Below are positions 44,290-55,999 of a stretch of 64,000 nucleotides of DNA, one piece after another (positions within the stretch are counted from its first letter, which is position 1; every line of letters begins with the position of its first letter). The notes beneath the pieces are model-generated. The model did not search any database. It saw nothing but the letters and a program-made list of their open reading frames with translations, and had not been told where the DNA came from. The DNA comes from Rhodocollybia butyracea (Eukaryota; Basidiomycota; Agaricomycetes; Agaricales; Omphalotaceae), in assembly GCA_015501585.1 (NCBI GenBank), contig JADNRY010000078.1:178378-242377 (forward strand), given 5' to 3'. Made by a program: the position numbers and the translations under genes.

Positions 44290-45990
44290 TGTAGTGCATA
44301 TACTTCATCCATAGTTTTACTGATGTCTTGGCAGCATGTAAGTGGTGTCGGAGGAGGTCTATCCCGGGCCCAGAGAGCCAGATGAGGCCAGCTGTCATAA
44401 GAGGTGAAGTTGCCTCGTTTTTGTTTCTGAACCTGCTCGATATCACAAGGTTGCGCAGCTAGAACGAAAACTATCCGTATGATCGGGCTCAATCAGACCC
44501 GTCAAGACAGGGTTCATCGCGTCAAAATCAACATTCCCAGCAAGCCCTCCATCACAACAGTTTTTCCCTTGAATGAGGTATATCAGCATCAAACCCAGCC
44601 GATACTGCCAGTCGCTGAGGGGACCGTTCGTGTCCATAGACTCTTTGGTAAGTGTATTTGCCTCATCAAAGACCAGGTACACAGTGGGATGTTGAGATTG
44701 TCTATGTTTTCTGGGAGCGATCTTGCTGCTTTCACAACATCAGCTTCTTCTGCAGTAGTCCAGGTTCTTTGTTAGGGATAATACAACAACCAAGAGCAAA
44801 ATCAATTTACGTAGCATATCAAGTCGAATTTTATTTTTGCTGGCAAAGACTCATCCTTTGTATTCGTCCAAGCATAGGCATCAAGATGCTATGTCATGTC
44901 CGCCAGTATATCAGTACACACATGAAGGAAACCTCTTGAGCTGCAGAGACAACCTCTTTGTAAAATCGACACAATAGGGGGCATTGGTTCTCCATCGTTT
45001 GATCCTCAGTCATCTTTTCTGGAACCACATGGCGCCCTGTTCCTGCAGTCAGGTTGCTGAATTCTTCGGAGTCGAGTCTTCTTTGATAATATCTAAACAT
45101 TTCAAGAAGAGTGAATGCATGAATGCATGAATGCGGTACTTCGACATGTTACCTCTAAACGATCCGAGCAAACGATCCGAGCATAAGAAACCGATATACC
45201 GATACATCTGCAGCGGGAAAGCCTGAAGCACCACAAGTCAGTGTACTGTTACCCAAAGATACTAAGGACAGTCATACCACCTATTCCTTCTGTGGAGTCT
45301 CTTAGGTTTATTAGAATAACAAAGTCATACGTGCTAAAATCGTCGACAGCTCTCGACTTTCCCGTTCCAGTTGACCAAACAATGGCGCAGTAAGGCACGT
45401 ATGGATCTTTCAGCGTCGTCGTGTAGTGGAGAATGTGCTCTTTAAACATCTCATGAGCATTTCCAACAAATGTACATTTCCAGGAGTCCTCTGTAGCTAG
45501 ATGAACCAAATCGGAACAATATTGCCACTAAACCCGAATGTTTGCCTCATACTGATTGAGAACCTCTGTAGTTCCGTTAGCTTCACGACGACTACTTGGA
45601 TCCTAGGACTCACTTAGGGATCGTATCTTCCGATATCCTCGTCCAGCGACCCAAACTTCATTTAACAGGTTGTCCAATGCAGGATTTTCGGATACGAGTT
45701 TCGTGGCTTCATCTTTGGCGAGGTTTCGCAATCGTGGATCACTTTGACAGACGATATACAAAAGGAAGTCTGTGTGGTCTTTCAGGGACTGCCCGTCTTT
45801 GATGAAATCCCAAGCCACATGTGTTTCGAGTGCCAGATTTACCATATAGTGAGTCAGAAGACTGCGAAGGATGAGGAGCTTGCTGTGAGTCGGATGATTG
45901 GACCACGGGAGATAGAGTTGAAGTACTGGCGGCTTTCTGCTTGTCGTTGAATGCTACCACAGACGAAGACATCCTCGAATATAATGGCAA
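44290..45990 (-). pseudogene. P-loop NTPase-family gene, frameshifted
   Basis: The start is MSSSVVAFNDKQKAAST at about 45980-45990. Then come LALETHVAWDFIKDGQSLKD, FLLYIVCQSDPRLRNLAKDE and NPALDNLLNEVWVAGRGYRK (45845-45620), CAIVWSTGTGKSRAVDDFS (Walker A, ~45390-45340), and VYLVFDEANTLTKES (Walker-B-like, ~44680-44640). It ends with a piece SYDSWPHLALWARDRPP (~44405-44355). Frame changes are needed after SSDSLY (~45850) and at several later points, and the expected middle is short. This is a family I associate with large lineage-specific expansions in mushrooms, with a GTGKS P-loop following an alpha-helical lead. Role unknown. Its 3' end abuts that of MFS copy D. Confidence 0.68.
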
Positions 45991-47338
45991 AAGTCTCTAC
46001 AGAATCCGCTAACAACGTGATGTATGACGCAACGCGATTTCAAATTTGCGCCTAAATTTCTCACGTCTTTCCCCACCACTGGCACTACCACTTTCGTTAC
46101 TTCCCTCCATCATGGCGAAAAACTCTTTTAAAATTCTTCTTGCTCAGATACGGACGGACTCTTATGCACAACTGCGCTGCTATATCTCTAGGGATTCTGA
46201 CTTTTCTTCAAAATATGTCCACAGCTTCATGGAAAAGCAACATCGTTCAATTTCTATACTGGAGACCGTACGATGACTATTATTTCTTTAAACTTACTTG
46301 TTTGCCTTTAGTTGCGAGTAGCGCTTCGTGGATACCAGACATGGATAAAGATGTGACGTACGAAGACCTCCGACGCGTGAAGAAGACAAAAGTTGGTCGA
46401 GATCAAAACCATCCGTCCACTCTACTTATACAGCAATGAAAAACATCGTTTGACTGTATATATTGCCGCTGTCTAGGTGTGTGCTCAGTTACTGTTCTTC
46501 TGTCTTGTTAGTGATTTAAACTTTACAGCCTTCGCACTCTCCGCAGGTGACACGACGACGACGATTTCTGCGATGCGGAACAATCGGAATGGTACGGACA
46601 CCCCTCCTTCAACTATGCACGAAAGGCACGGCAGATACAGTGTCTAGCGGCCACTACCAATGCTGTTGCCACCGATGCCACTGATGCTCCGACTTAGCTT
46701 CGGTTTCCTTTCGCTCTCGGATAGTTTCCTGCTTGCAATTTTCACTCTCACATACGGGTCGTATCCCACCGTGCACTGGACTTCCCCACCGATGCCACAA
46801 TGTAGTCTGCTCAAACTGTCTCATGCTTGCATTTTTCGCCCTCACATATCCCATCAGATTCTTGTTGTATTCTTTTGCTCTCGTGTACGAGTTGTATACA
46901 TATCTTTGCTCGCTGCTCGCTGTCACTGTTGTATTCAATCATTATCATTTCAAATACACTGGTCATCGTGAACAGTACCAGTGAGTGCCCGTAAAATATT
47001 GCTCAGTATAGGTACTTACTATGATAAAAGGGCCCTGTTATGCCTTGTAATGGCTGTATTGTATTCACTTGTACCGGCTCGTAATCTTTTGAACCTTAGT
47101 AAAAATAAGCACATACAAGGTTACGCCGACCTTGCAAGCTGTACGCAGCTGGTATGACCTCGTCTTCCCCTGTCACTGCATACAATTGGCCTACACTTTT
47201 GCTGATGTGACTAATGTGCTTCCATCGTGTCCAGATTGGGAATGTGTACTTGAAAAATAATAACATTTAAGCCGCCCATGTCTCGAGAGACAGCAGCAAT
47301 CTTCCTCTCGGTTTTTGCATGGTCTCTAGTCCTACAAT
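45991..47338. other. Intergenic stretch, no secure gene
   Basis: A short frame starting ATG at 46112 (MAKNSFKILLAQIRTD, 54 codons, +) and a following piece (DMDKDVTYEDLRRVKKTKVG, ~46340-46400) may be exons of a small gene divergent from the P-loop pseudogene. No family recognised. The rest (46450-47338) shows nothing I can support apart from the laccase leader. Confidence 0.35.
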
Positions 47339-50300
47339 GCTTAGCGCCGCACATATCCTGTTCGCCCTCTTCGGTGGGACATTCGCAGCTCCCCCTGTCC
47401 TCCCTGCTGTCACAGACTTGCATATCCGCAATGTGTTTGCTGCGCCTGATGGTTTCAATCGCTCTTTCACTACCGCTGAAGGTATTCTGCCAGGCCCTAC
47501 CATCATGGGTAACAAGGTATGCTCAAGCCCATGCACGTCCATCAGAGAATACCGCTAATGCAATAAATTTTGGAAGGGCGACACTTTCCGGATTAATTTG
47601 ATTAATGAACTCAATAATGACACTATGCTGAAGAGTGTCTCTATGGTGTGTCTAGGCCTTGTGTAGGGTTATATTGTTTTATAATGCTTCGTCCGTGTAG
47701 CATTGGCATGGAATCTTCCAGGAGCATTCCAACTGGGCCGACGGGTATGTGAATTCTGATACCATGCTTTCACTTTCTTACTGATGGTCTTCCGTAGACC
47801 GTATGTAATAAGCCATAGTAGTGTTATCTTTCTGCTTACATCTCGAAACCTAAAGTGCATTCATAAACCAATGCCCGATCGCAGCCAATAACTCGTTCTT
47901 GTACGAATTCACTGTTCCTGATCAGGCTGGCACTTTCTGGGTGCGCTTTTCCACCTCCTCTCCATTCTTAGGTTCTGGAATTTGACGATGCTTTAGTATC
48001 ACTCACATCTAGGTGAATTTATCTCTACGCCGTTTATCTCTCAACCAATTTCTTGGTAGCTACTCAATACTGTGACCAGTTGAACGGGGCACTTGTCATC
48101 AAAGATCCGGAAGATCCCTTGCGTCACCTCTACGATATTGATGACGGTCAGTGTTGCTTTCATCTTCTGAAAAGCGGTGTTTCTCAATTTCCTTCAGGTA
48201 GCACTGTTTTGCATGTTGCGCCATTGTACGTCTGTTCCTCGCATTTTTGCACTTCGCTTTGATTAAATTACTTTGCAGGTATCGTAAGGATTATTTCATC
48301 CTTATATAGCCCGGGATGCTCTCTTATAAGCCTCGCTTGTAGACCAAGTTGCCTCAAGAATTGTCGCCGGTTCTGCGTGAGTGCTCATCCAAATCTGTAT
48401 CGGATGATCTACTTAATTTAATGCTTGTTCCAGGGGTGTGGATGCGGGACTCATCAATGGTTTAGGTAGGACCTTCTCTCACACCGCCATTAACTCCACT
48501 TCCGTCAGAGGGAAGCCTACTGAGAAAGGCTAGATTTTGGATTTCATCTCAGATGACATCCGAAGTATTTTGTTTCGGTGCCTTCGAAATGGAAGAACCA
48601 ATTCAGTTTCTCCATTTCAGGCAACGCGAAATTCAACATTTCAGAGAGTATCTGAATTGATGTTCAAAGTATCGAACTTCCCGCTGAGCTTCCATCTAAT
48701 GGGAGTGGAGGTAATGGAGGTGTGTCTTCGGCCGTCAAGATATGGCACTCAATATTTTCAAGGTCGAAACTGGGCAAACCCGACCGATAGTCCCTTGAGC
48801 GTTATCAATGTTGAAAAAGGCCTACGGTGAGGTGCAAACAATTTTGTGACTTTTTTCATCACTGAATACCCTTGAATTCAAGTTATCGCTTCCGCTTAAT
48901 TCACAGCGGTTGTGATCTGCCCTTCAACTTCTCGATTGATTTCCACAACTTCCTCGTAAGCAGTATACTTCCTGGAGTGGAACAAAGACGCTAATGGATT
49001 TTAAAGGTTATCGAAGCGGACGGAATTGAACACGAACCCGTTGTGGCAGATTCAATCCAGATCTTCGTTTCTCAACGATACTCTTTCGTCGTGAGTCCCG
49101 CATTGCATTTAACATAGTCAAGACCATATTTGACACTATTCACTATTCCAGCTTACTGCCAACCAGTCTGTCGATAACTATTGTTCGTATATTTCGGGTT
49201 CCTTTGGTCTACCTAAATTTATCACTCAATATGGTAGGGATTAAATCCAATGGCGCTGGTAACTCTGGAGTGTATGGATTTTACAATGGAGTCAACAGTG
49301 CTATCCTTCGGTATAAAGATGCTCCTGAAGCTGAGCCTACAAAGAACCAGACAGATATATATCAGAACCTGTTGCTTGAAACCAGCCTACACGTATGACT
49401 TAAATCTCAATATTCATAGATATTAACTGACATCAATTACAGCCCCTTACAAACCCCCAAGCAGTAAGTATTGCCGGAATTGGTAGTCTATCACTCTGAG
49501 TGACTGTCACCACTTGTAGCCTGGCGCACCTACCATAGATGGCGCAGACCTCAACTTCAACTTGAATTTGCTCTGGGTAAGTAAGTTCTGAGACGTTTGG
49601 CACCTTGCTTCACACTTTTTTGCAGACTATCGGGGACATGGATACCACTAACTACCTAGGAAACTTCTTCTTTATTAACGGTGTTCGATTCATCCCCCCT
49701 ACTGTCCCAGTCTTGCTTCAAATTATCAGTGGCGCGCGGTCAGCAAGTACGAACTCCCTTTTGTTTCTTACCCTCATATGCATATACTCAAGCTCTCGAC
49801 TACAGGCGAACTTCTTCCCACCGGATCGGTCTACACATTACCTTTGAACAAGACAATTCAAATTACTTTCAACACAACGCAAGTAGCCGCACACGGAGGA
49901 CCGGTTAGTAAAATTAAAACTCCTGTGCTTTCATATGCTGATGAGAATTCTAGCATCCATTCCATCTTCACGGAGTATGTCGTTTAATTTCAGCACATCA
50001 TTTTTGTGCTCACCCTATATAGCATTCCTTTTCCGTGATTCGTTCTGCTGGAAGCGACGTATACAACTTTGAGAACCCTCCACAAAGAGATGCTGTCAGT
50101 ACGGGTGGTGCGGACGACAATGTCACGATTCGGTTCTTCACTGATAACGCCGGTCCTTGTGAGTTCATATTATGGCCCTTATCTTGTAACCGCCAGCTGA
50201 CCGATGGACTTCAAACTAGGGTTCTTGCACTGGTAAGTCAAATTACTTGTCATTAAAAACGCGAGTGAAAAATTTCTTGTAGTCACATTGACTGGCATCT

Positions 50301-50542
50301 GGAAGCGTGAGTTGATCAACCTCCAAGTTATTGCTACTACTTATTGTTATCATAGCGGTTTTGCCATTGTGTTCGCTGAGGGCCCGGCGGAGACCGCCAG
50401 AAACCCCATCCCTGGTACGATCTGGTAATTCTACACAACAGGAATACTAACGTTTTGGACAGAGGATTGGGACCAACTCTGCCCCATCTATGATGCGCTG
50501 ACTCCGGAACAGATCGGTGCTGTAGGAAGACCCAGCACTTAA
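47339..50542 (+). pseudogene. Laccase (multicopper oxidase), inactivated
   Basis: Secreted laccases oxidise phenols with four coppers, usually ~520 aa. Seen in order: signal-like MLSAAHILFALFGGTFA, LPGPTIMGNKGDTFRINLIN, first copper motif HWHG (47701), WYHSHLATQYCDQLNGALVI, then a break, then [99 protein letters not shown] (fourth motif, split by an intron, intact) and EDWDQLCPIYDAL to the end. Two lesions are clear. After STVL the DWYH segment is frameshifted into a stop (KDYFILI*, ~48300-48320). The third copper motif HPFHLHG has no proper exon; only CACATCATTTTTGTGCTCAC (~49993-50012) is left where it should be. The segment 48540-48800 also lacks a clean frame. Confidence 0.85.
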
Positions 50543-50929
50543 GGGTAAGTACAAATATTGAGGTTGTCATGCAGACCTGTGTTGGCTCCTTCTCCTCCAT
50601 TTATCTCTTCCCTATACTGGGCCCTTCTTTCTCTTGTATGTTCTGTGGTAAATGCCTGGGTACGCATAGAATTTTTTGTTCCATACTTGTTTCAAGTTTG
50701 ATACTGCAAAGATCAGAATGTTTTCTGTTTACTATTAGTCTCCTCCTCTTTCAAACCTCACACATTAAGCGTGATGAAAATAGTTCACAAACCGCTAAGT
50801 TGAAACAAAGTGAAACGTAAGCGAAGCGTTTGTATCCCCAGTAGCCACTACTCAAGAGTCAAGACGTCATTTTCCTCCCGGCGGGCCATGGTCCGATACT
50901 CCTTTCTGGGCGCTTTTTTTCATTATCAC

Positions 50930-52545
50930 TTTTTTTTTTTTTTTTTTTGAAATCTTTTAAGCCGTGCGTACAGGTAAAAAGACACGGGGAGGTGCAACAG
51001 ACCTGCACCTCCATTCTATGTAGTGTATGTAATTGTGGAAGGTCTTTGGGTATTGGCGGAGCTACAGGTAGTGGTTGTGTGTATCGGGGGGGATGTGTAG
51101 TTAGTCGTTGTTCAGGCCTGTGGCCTTGAAGTGTAAAATCAATAGAACATAGCATATGAAACTTAAGCATAATTTGTATCGCACATGCTGCCCCAAACTG
51201 AGGAGAAGTGTTAGGGCAAAACCAAGTCCACATCAGGCATAACCGCACTGTGGCCATTTGGCTCTTGCTAGATCTTGGACAGTGTCTCCAGCATTCCTCA
51301 TATACTAAAGACACCAAATCCCATGCTACTGGTGTCAAAACCGGCGCACCAACCCTCCGGGGTTTTATGTGGACACCTCAAACAGAGAATGGGATAGAGC
51401 AGTCAGGGGAAGGTTAGGGTGTATGGTCTGGTAGGGAAGTAGGTAATGGTGGCGGATTGGTTTAGTTATTGGTTTCAAAGTCATCTGGGTCAATGATTTC
51501 ATCTCTCCAATCCGCCTTGGCAGGGTCACCTTTGGCGGCTTGTGTGTTTGTGATGTTGTCAAAGCCATCCCAGACAGACCAAGGTTTATACTCACTGCTC
51601 AGGTTCTTGAGGGGGATTGCGTTTCATACCATCTCGCGTGAAGGCGCTGGTGGTCTTGAGAAAATTTATAAGGGCCGAGATTCCTTTCTCTGTTCCAAGA
51701 ATATCAGATAAGGAGACATCTTTGGATACCTTTTGTAGGATGTGTCGATGCTGTGCATACCACGGGCATGCCCAAAGTATATGTTCATGTGTCTGGAGTT
51801 CTTTCCACAAGGGCAGTCAATGTTCTTTGAGGGTACAAATTTTGAGTAATACTTGCCTAGATGTGCATGTCCTGTTCTGCACTGTATTAAGTTAGACATC
51901 CAAGGACTTCTTGTTTTGTGCTTTTGAGGCGTTCTGTGGGTTTTAAAGAGGGAGGGATCTGATTAGCAATAGCAAAGCAACCGAAGACAGACCAGTTTGT
52001 CCATTGTTTTTGCCATTCCATCTCTGCACATTTTCTGTTCATACAGATCACATTGGACTGGGAACGGTTCCAGGCCACTTCACTGGCTAGTTCTGTTCCT
52101 GCTTTTGCAAGTTTGTCTGCACGTTTGTTCCCTATAATCCCAGTGTGACTTGATGTCCATGCGATCTCCACTGTATGGGATGGGTCAGCTTCTAGAAATA
52201 CCACCATTTTGTGGTAGAAATTTGAGCAATAAAGTTGTCCTGATTTTGGTGATGTGTCGAAAATGGATTGTATACTTGCTGCACTATCAGAGAAAAACTG
52301 CCAGTGAGTAATGTCTGGGTTCTGTTCTGAGAAGTTTGAAGCAAATCCTGCTGCATAGCTCAGTGCTACAATCTCGCCATTGTATACTTTGGCGCAGGAG
52401 CCGAGGCCTATACTCCTAGCAAAGACTACTTCATTTTGGTGGTAAGCTACTACCAGTCCCGCACCTGCTCTCCTAACATGGTGGATTGGTTTGAGTGACC
52501 TGTCAGTGTATATACAGAGATTGGAGTGTAATGCCTATGGCACGT
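50930..52545 (-). mobile_element. 5'-truncated LINE (non-LTR retrotransposon): RNase H domain, 3' region and poly-A
   Basis: Minus-strand text from ~52540: IYTDRS, GEIVALSYAAGFAS, FFSDSAASIQSIFD, VEIAWTSSHTGIIGNKRADK. These carry the four acidic residues (Asp, Glu, Asp, Asp) of a ribonuclease H. After it come zinc-type Cys/His pieces (DCPCGKNSRHMN; EHILWACPWYAQHRHIL), a non-coding tail shared with 36344-36530, and a run of 19 T at 50930-50948, i.e. a 3' poly-A tail on this strand. Stops and frameshifts interrupt it. The reverse transcriptase part is missing, as in typical 5'-truncated LINE insertions. It landed ~390 bp beyond the laccase pseudogene. Confidence 0.85.
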
Positions 52546-52721
52546 TCATTGCCGTTAGCGCCAATATTACATAATTAGTTCACTCTTATCCTTGTACCAC
52601 ATACTTGTTTTGGTCTATTTCTCTAATAGAACGAGATCTTGCTCATGGTCTGAGGCATTAAGAGTCAGGGGTCTTACACTTTTTTGAGCAACCTTGTCCT
52701 GAATAGGACTATTACAGCAAT

Positions 52722-53384
52722 ATGACCACACAACAGCACAACTCAAGCCATGACTCTGTCTTGGCTCTGGCTTACTCTTTTCTTTCTCAAATCCTTTCCA
52801 TGTTCCCTCATGATCCTCTCTCACACATCTCTGGGATCCTGGACTTCTCCTCCCAGGGAATTCAACAGCTGCTAGTCAACTTTAAGCAGCTCTGGGAACA
52901 ACATGGTCTTTCAGTGGCTGGTAGGGATTTGGCAGAGGCAGTGGTGCAGGATTCAACATTAAGATGTTGCTGGGCAGTGAAGGAAGAAGGTTTCCAGGCA
53001 GAGGTCTGTTTTCAGATGATAGAGTCTATTAAGAGACTGGGAGAAGAGTTTGGGATGGAACTGTCCAAATCTCAAACACCACCTCCTGCTCTGAGTTCTC
53101 CATCACCTTTGACCGCTCCGACTGCCTCATCACCGACTCCCACGCTTGCTTCGAACGCATTGAACACATTGAAATTGTCTCCACATGCTCTGACATTGGT
53201 TTCACCCTCCAAACCCACTTCCCCTTCATTTCAACTCCAACCAACCTCAGAGTTTGCACGGGAGGTGGCTGAACTGCGGAAAGCAGGCCGGAAACTTGAA
53301 GTATTCATGGATGAACATGTCATGGGGCTCAAACACACAGCTGGCACACCGCCACATCAGGAAAAGCCGTTTTTGCCTAGGTGA
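52722..53384 (+). CDS. Unknown protein, paralog of 56433-56810; end replaced by palindrome
   Basis: 220 codons from ATG 52722. The N-terminal part SFLSQILSMFPHDPLSHISG, DFSSQGIQQLL, FKQLWEQHG and TLRCCWAVKEEGF is closely matched by the inverted copy at 56433-56810. The middle is Ser/Pro/Thr-rich, then a helix, FAREVAELRKAGRKLEVFMD. The last ~10 codons and the stop come from the palindromic element that begins at 53354, so the original C-terminus is lost. Family not recognised; presence in at least two copies among mobile elements suggests an element-borne gene. Upstream flank (52560-52720) also matches the flank of the other copy. Confidence 0.5.
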   Translation: MTTQQHNSSHDSVLALAYSFLSQILSMFPHDPLSHISGILDFSSQGIQQLLVNFKQLWEQHGLSVAGRDLAEAVVQDSTLRCCWAVKEEGFQAEVCFQMIESIKRLGEEFGMELSKSQTPPPALSSPSPLTAPTASSPTPTLASNALNTLKLSPHALTLVSPSKPTSPSFQLQPTSEFAREVAELRKAGRKLEVFMDEHVMGLKHTAGTPPHQEKPFLPR

Positions 53385-53728
53385 CCCCAGAGTGGCCTAA
53401 AGCAAACTAGGTGACCTATGAATCCTATGGCATCCTAGGAATTTGGGCTCATCCCTTGCCAGTCAAGGCTCTTGAGGATTCCCTAGGCAAGCCTAGGTTT
53501 GCCCAGGTTTGCCCAGGTGCTCCTGGGGAACACCTGGGGAACACCTGGGCAAACCTGGGCAAGCCTAGGCTTGCCCTGGGTTTGCCTAGGATACCCTAGG
53601 GAATCCTCAAGAGCCTTGACTGGCAAGGAACGAGCCCAAATTCCTAGGATGCCATAGGATTTATAGGTCACCTAGTTTGCTTTAGGCCACTCTGGGGTCA
53701 CCTAGGCAAAAACGGCTTTTCCTGATGT
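53354..53728. mobile_element. 375-bp near-perfect palindrome (foldback element)
   Basis: The left arm begins ACATCAGGAAAAGCCG and the right arm ends with its inverse. The arms pair almost base for base for ~150 bp (AGCCGTTTTTGCCTAGGTGA, then CCTATGGCATCCTAGG, then AGTCAAGGCTCTTGAGGATT), with a central ~80 bp made of CCTAGG, GCCCAGG and CACCTGGG words that also self-pair. As RNA it would make one very long hairpin. No coding capacity. Confidence 0.88.
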
Positions 53729-53731
53729 AGG

Positions 53732-54839
53732 CATGTTCTTTTTCATTCATTCTTGATTGTCAGTACTTACAGTAGCTTATGACTGTAAGTAAGGGTGAAC
53801 CAATAGTCCACAGGCTCTATAAGTGAGGGAGGACTTGTATAAGGATGTATCTTAGCTATTCCCGCCTCGATAATTGTCATCTAAGCCCTGCAACATCAAG
53901 TTTCATTCTAATCTTTGAAATACTGCTCCAAGGGGACAGATCTCAGTTCTATGCTGGAGCATCGGAAAACCACCCAATATCGGGACGTTGTACCGTATTT
54001 CCAACTTGTATAAACTCGTTTCAAGGGTTCATAAATTTTCTAAGGTCTTTGATTGATGGGCATTGAAGTATGAGCATATCTATAGAAATATAGGTATGTC
54101 TATTCCTAGTACCTTCTCAAATCTCGTCTCTATGGTCGGGGGACACATGGAGTATAAGGCGGGAGGGCAGGGGACGTCGACGGGACCTGTTCGGACTCGG
54201 TTTGACCCCCACTCCTATCCCGTATCATTGTGCTATGCAATTATTTGAAAATGAGGCATTTATCCCACCAACTGATGTAACTATGTTCTGGGACCGGAGA
54301 AGTACCCTGGATACCGGTATTTCGATGCCGTCGGACGCCTATGCACTGCTTTCGTTTGTTCTAGTGCTTCAGGGTCTCTGGTACATTTTATTTCTTGCCC
54401 CAGATTGCCCTTTTGCATGTTCTAAGTTTTATACCCTTAGTAAGGTATTATCATTCTGAGTAAGCATTTCCTATGGAAGGGAGAGCTTGTAATCGAGTGC
54501 TAACTAGTGGAACGATGTAAGAATTGTCCAAACAGTCCGCAACATTGAAGGTTTTCATAGAAAACGGCCTCCTGGTGAGGTAGTTTCAAGTAAATCAATT
54601 ATATCAAATTCAGAGTATGGGCCGAAATGGCCGATGGTTTGAGATCAATGTTAGGCTGTCGTGCGCATGAAGCGGTGGCAATACAGGCAATGTACAAGCT
54701 TGTCCGATTTGGGTTTCAGTGAACACAGCACTGGGAGAAGTCCTCCAAGTGGTATGAACACTACGTATCATGCAAAGACTATCCAGTAGTGAGCTTCAAG
54801 TCTAGTTTTAGACTCAAAAAGTCTCGGGGTGTATCAACA
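53732..54839 (+). mobile_element. LTR family copy 1 (about 1.1 kb)
   Basis: Matches 59872-60976 over its whole length at high identity (TTTTTCATTCATTCTT, CAGTACTTACAGT, GTAGTCCACAGGCTC, TTTCGATGCCGTCGGA, AACGGCCTCCTGGTGAGGTA). The right end, GTGTATCAACA, matches GCATATCAGCA of the other copy. It interrupts a LINE ORF1 relic on its right and touches the palindrome on its left, so its left flank is altered and no target duplication is seen. Confidence 0.8.
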
Positions 54840-55500
54840 GGCCTTGCCAAATAGGTTGAGGTATTGTTCTGAAAGGATTTGGTCAGCAGTGTCTTTGTTG
54901 AATACAGCAAATGTGATAGAAGACTCAGCCTTGCTTGCCAAGTCTGCAGGGTGCACAAGGAACCTGGGCGGTGCTGCAAGCTTGGCATTGTGAAGTATGG
55001 GGTTGTAGGTGGTTAACTCAGCTTCCATTTCTTCTGGGGTGAATGGTTTTGTTCCAAGGCCATTGTCAAATCTCTGTTTGGCTCCAGTTGGGACACCATC
55101 CATGACAAGCTTGTTCCACTTTTCATTGAGGGTGGTCTTCTGAGGTTTTGCATGTGTCGTCATGTAGAACTCATTGAGGCTGAAGAACAGTGGTTCAAGT
55201 GTCTCTGCAGACTGTCCTGGGAGTACTGTGAGGACTAGGTTTCCATGTAGGTTCCATTTTGCAGTGGCAATCCATGTTGGGCTCTCCATCCTCCCGGTAT
55301 CCATCCAGGTGTTGATATCTCGTACAATTGAGTATGAGTTGCGGTGGTCATTTGGTTTACATCTTGTCCAAAGTGGACAATGAATCTGGAAGGTTGGTTG
55401 CATTTGTGTTTCAAGAGTAGTCTGATGGGTTCCTTGGTAGGTTGTTTTACCATTTTTGGTTTGGGGGCATTTGTTCTAGTGGTGGCGGTGCTTGCATGGG
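54834..55500 (-). pseudogene. LINE ORF1 (gag-like) relic, frameshifted and truncated
   Basis: Minus-strand text: RLLLKHKCNQPSRFIVHFG, then in another frame PNDHRNSYSIVRDINTW, PTWIATAKWNLHGNLVLTVL, LFFSLNEFYMTTHAKPQKTT, KWNKLVMDGVPTG and ITFAVFNKDTADQILSEQYL. This resembles the nucleic-acid-binding ORF1 of agaricomycete non-LTR elements, which package the element RNA. A frameshift lies near 55375, and the end is cut off by the LTR at 54839. Confidence 0.65.
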
Positions 55501-55544
55501 ATGCATAACTATTGGCTGCCCAGTTTGGAACTGCATCAGGAAAA

Positions 55545-55915
55545 GTCTAAAATACTTAAGTTGACTTAAGTTGACTTGAGTACTTATCCCAACTTCAGGT
55601 TGACTTGAGTTAACTTGAGTAAATATGCCAACTTCAGGTTGGCTTGAGTAACCTGAGCTGACTTAAGCACATATGCAAACTTCAGGTTCACTTCAGGTTC
55701 ACTTAAGTTAACCTGAGCTGGCTTGAGTATAAGGTCAACTCAAGCTCCAACTTTGAGTTGACTCAAGTTAGCCTGAGTTAACTTAAGCACATATGCAAAC
55801 TTCAGGTTGACTTAAGTTAACCTGAGTTGGCTTGAGTATAAGGCCTACTCAAGCCCCAACTTTGAGTTGACTCAAGTTAGCCTGAGTTGACCTGAGAATA
55901 TATGTCAACCTCAGG
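55545..55915. repeat. Degenerate repeats of AACTCAAG/CTTGAGTT words
   Basis: About 370 bp built from TTGACTTGAGTT, AACTTCAGGTTGACTT and ACTCAAGTTAGCCTGAGTT. Two ~115-bp units (start ACTTAAGCACATATGCAAAC at ~55661 and ~55784) are in tandem, and within each the words occur in both orientations, so the strand can fold on itself. Confidence 0.8.
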
Positions 55916-55999
55916 TTAAATTTGTACAAGGTCTGTATGCATGTACAACACTTATGCATACTGTACAAGCTTTTTTATGTGTTTGTAGACACATATTCA

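Noticed and set aside
54202..54459. Open frame inside the LTR, similar to one at 60422-60658
   Set aside because: The similarity simply reflects the LTR duplication; the frames differ in length and start, so no protein is implied.
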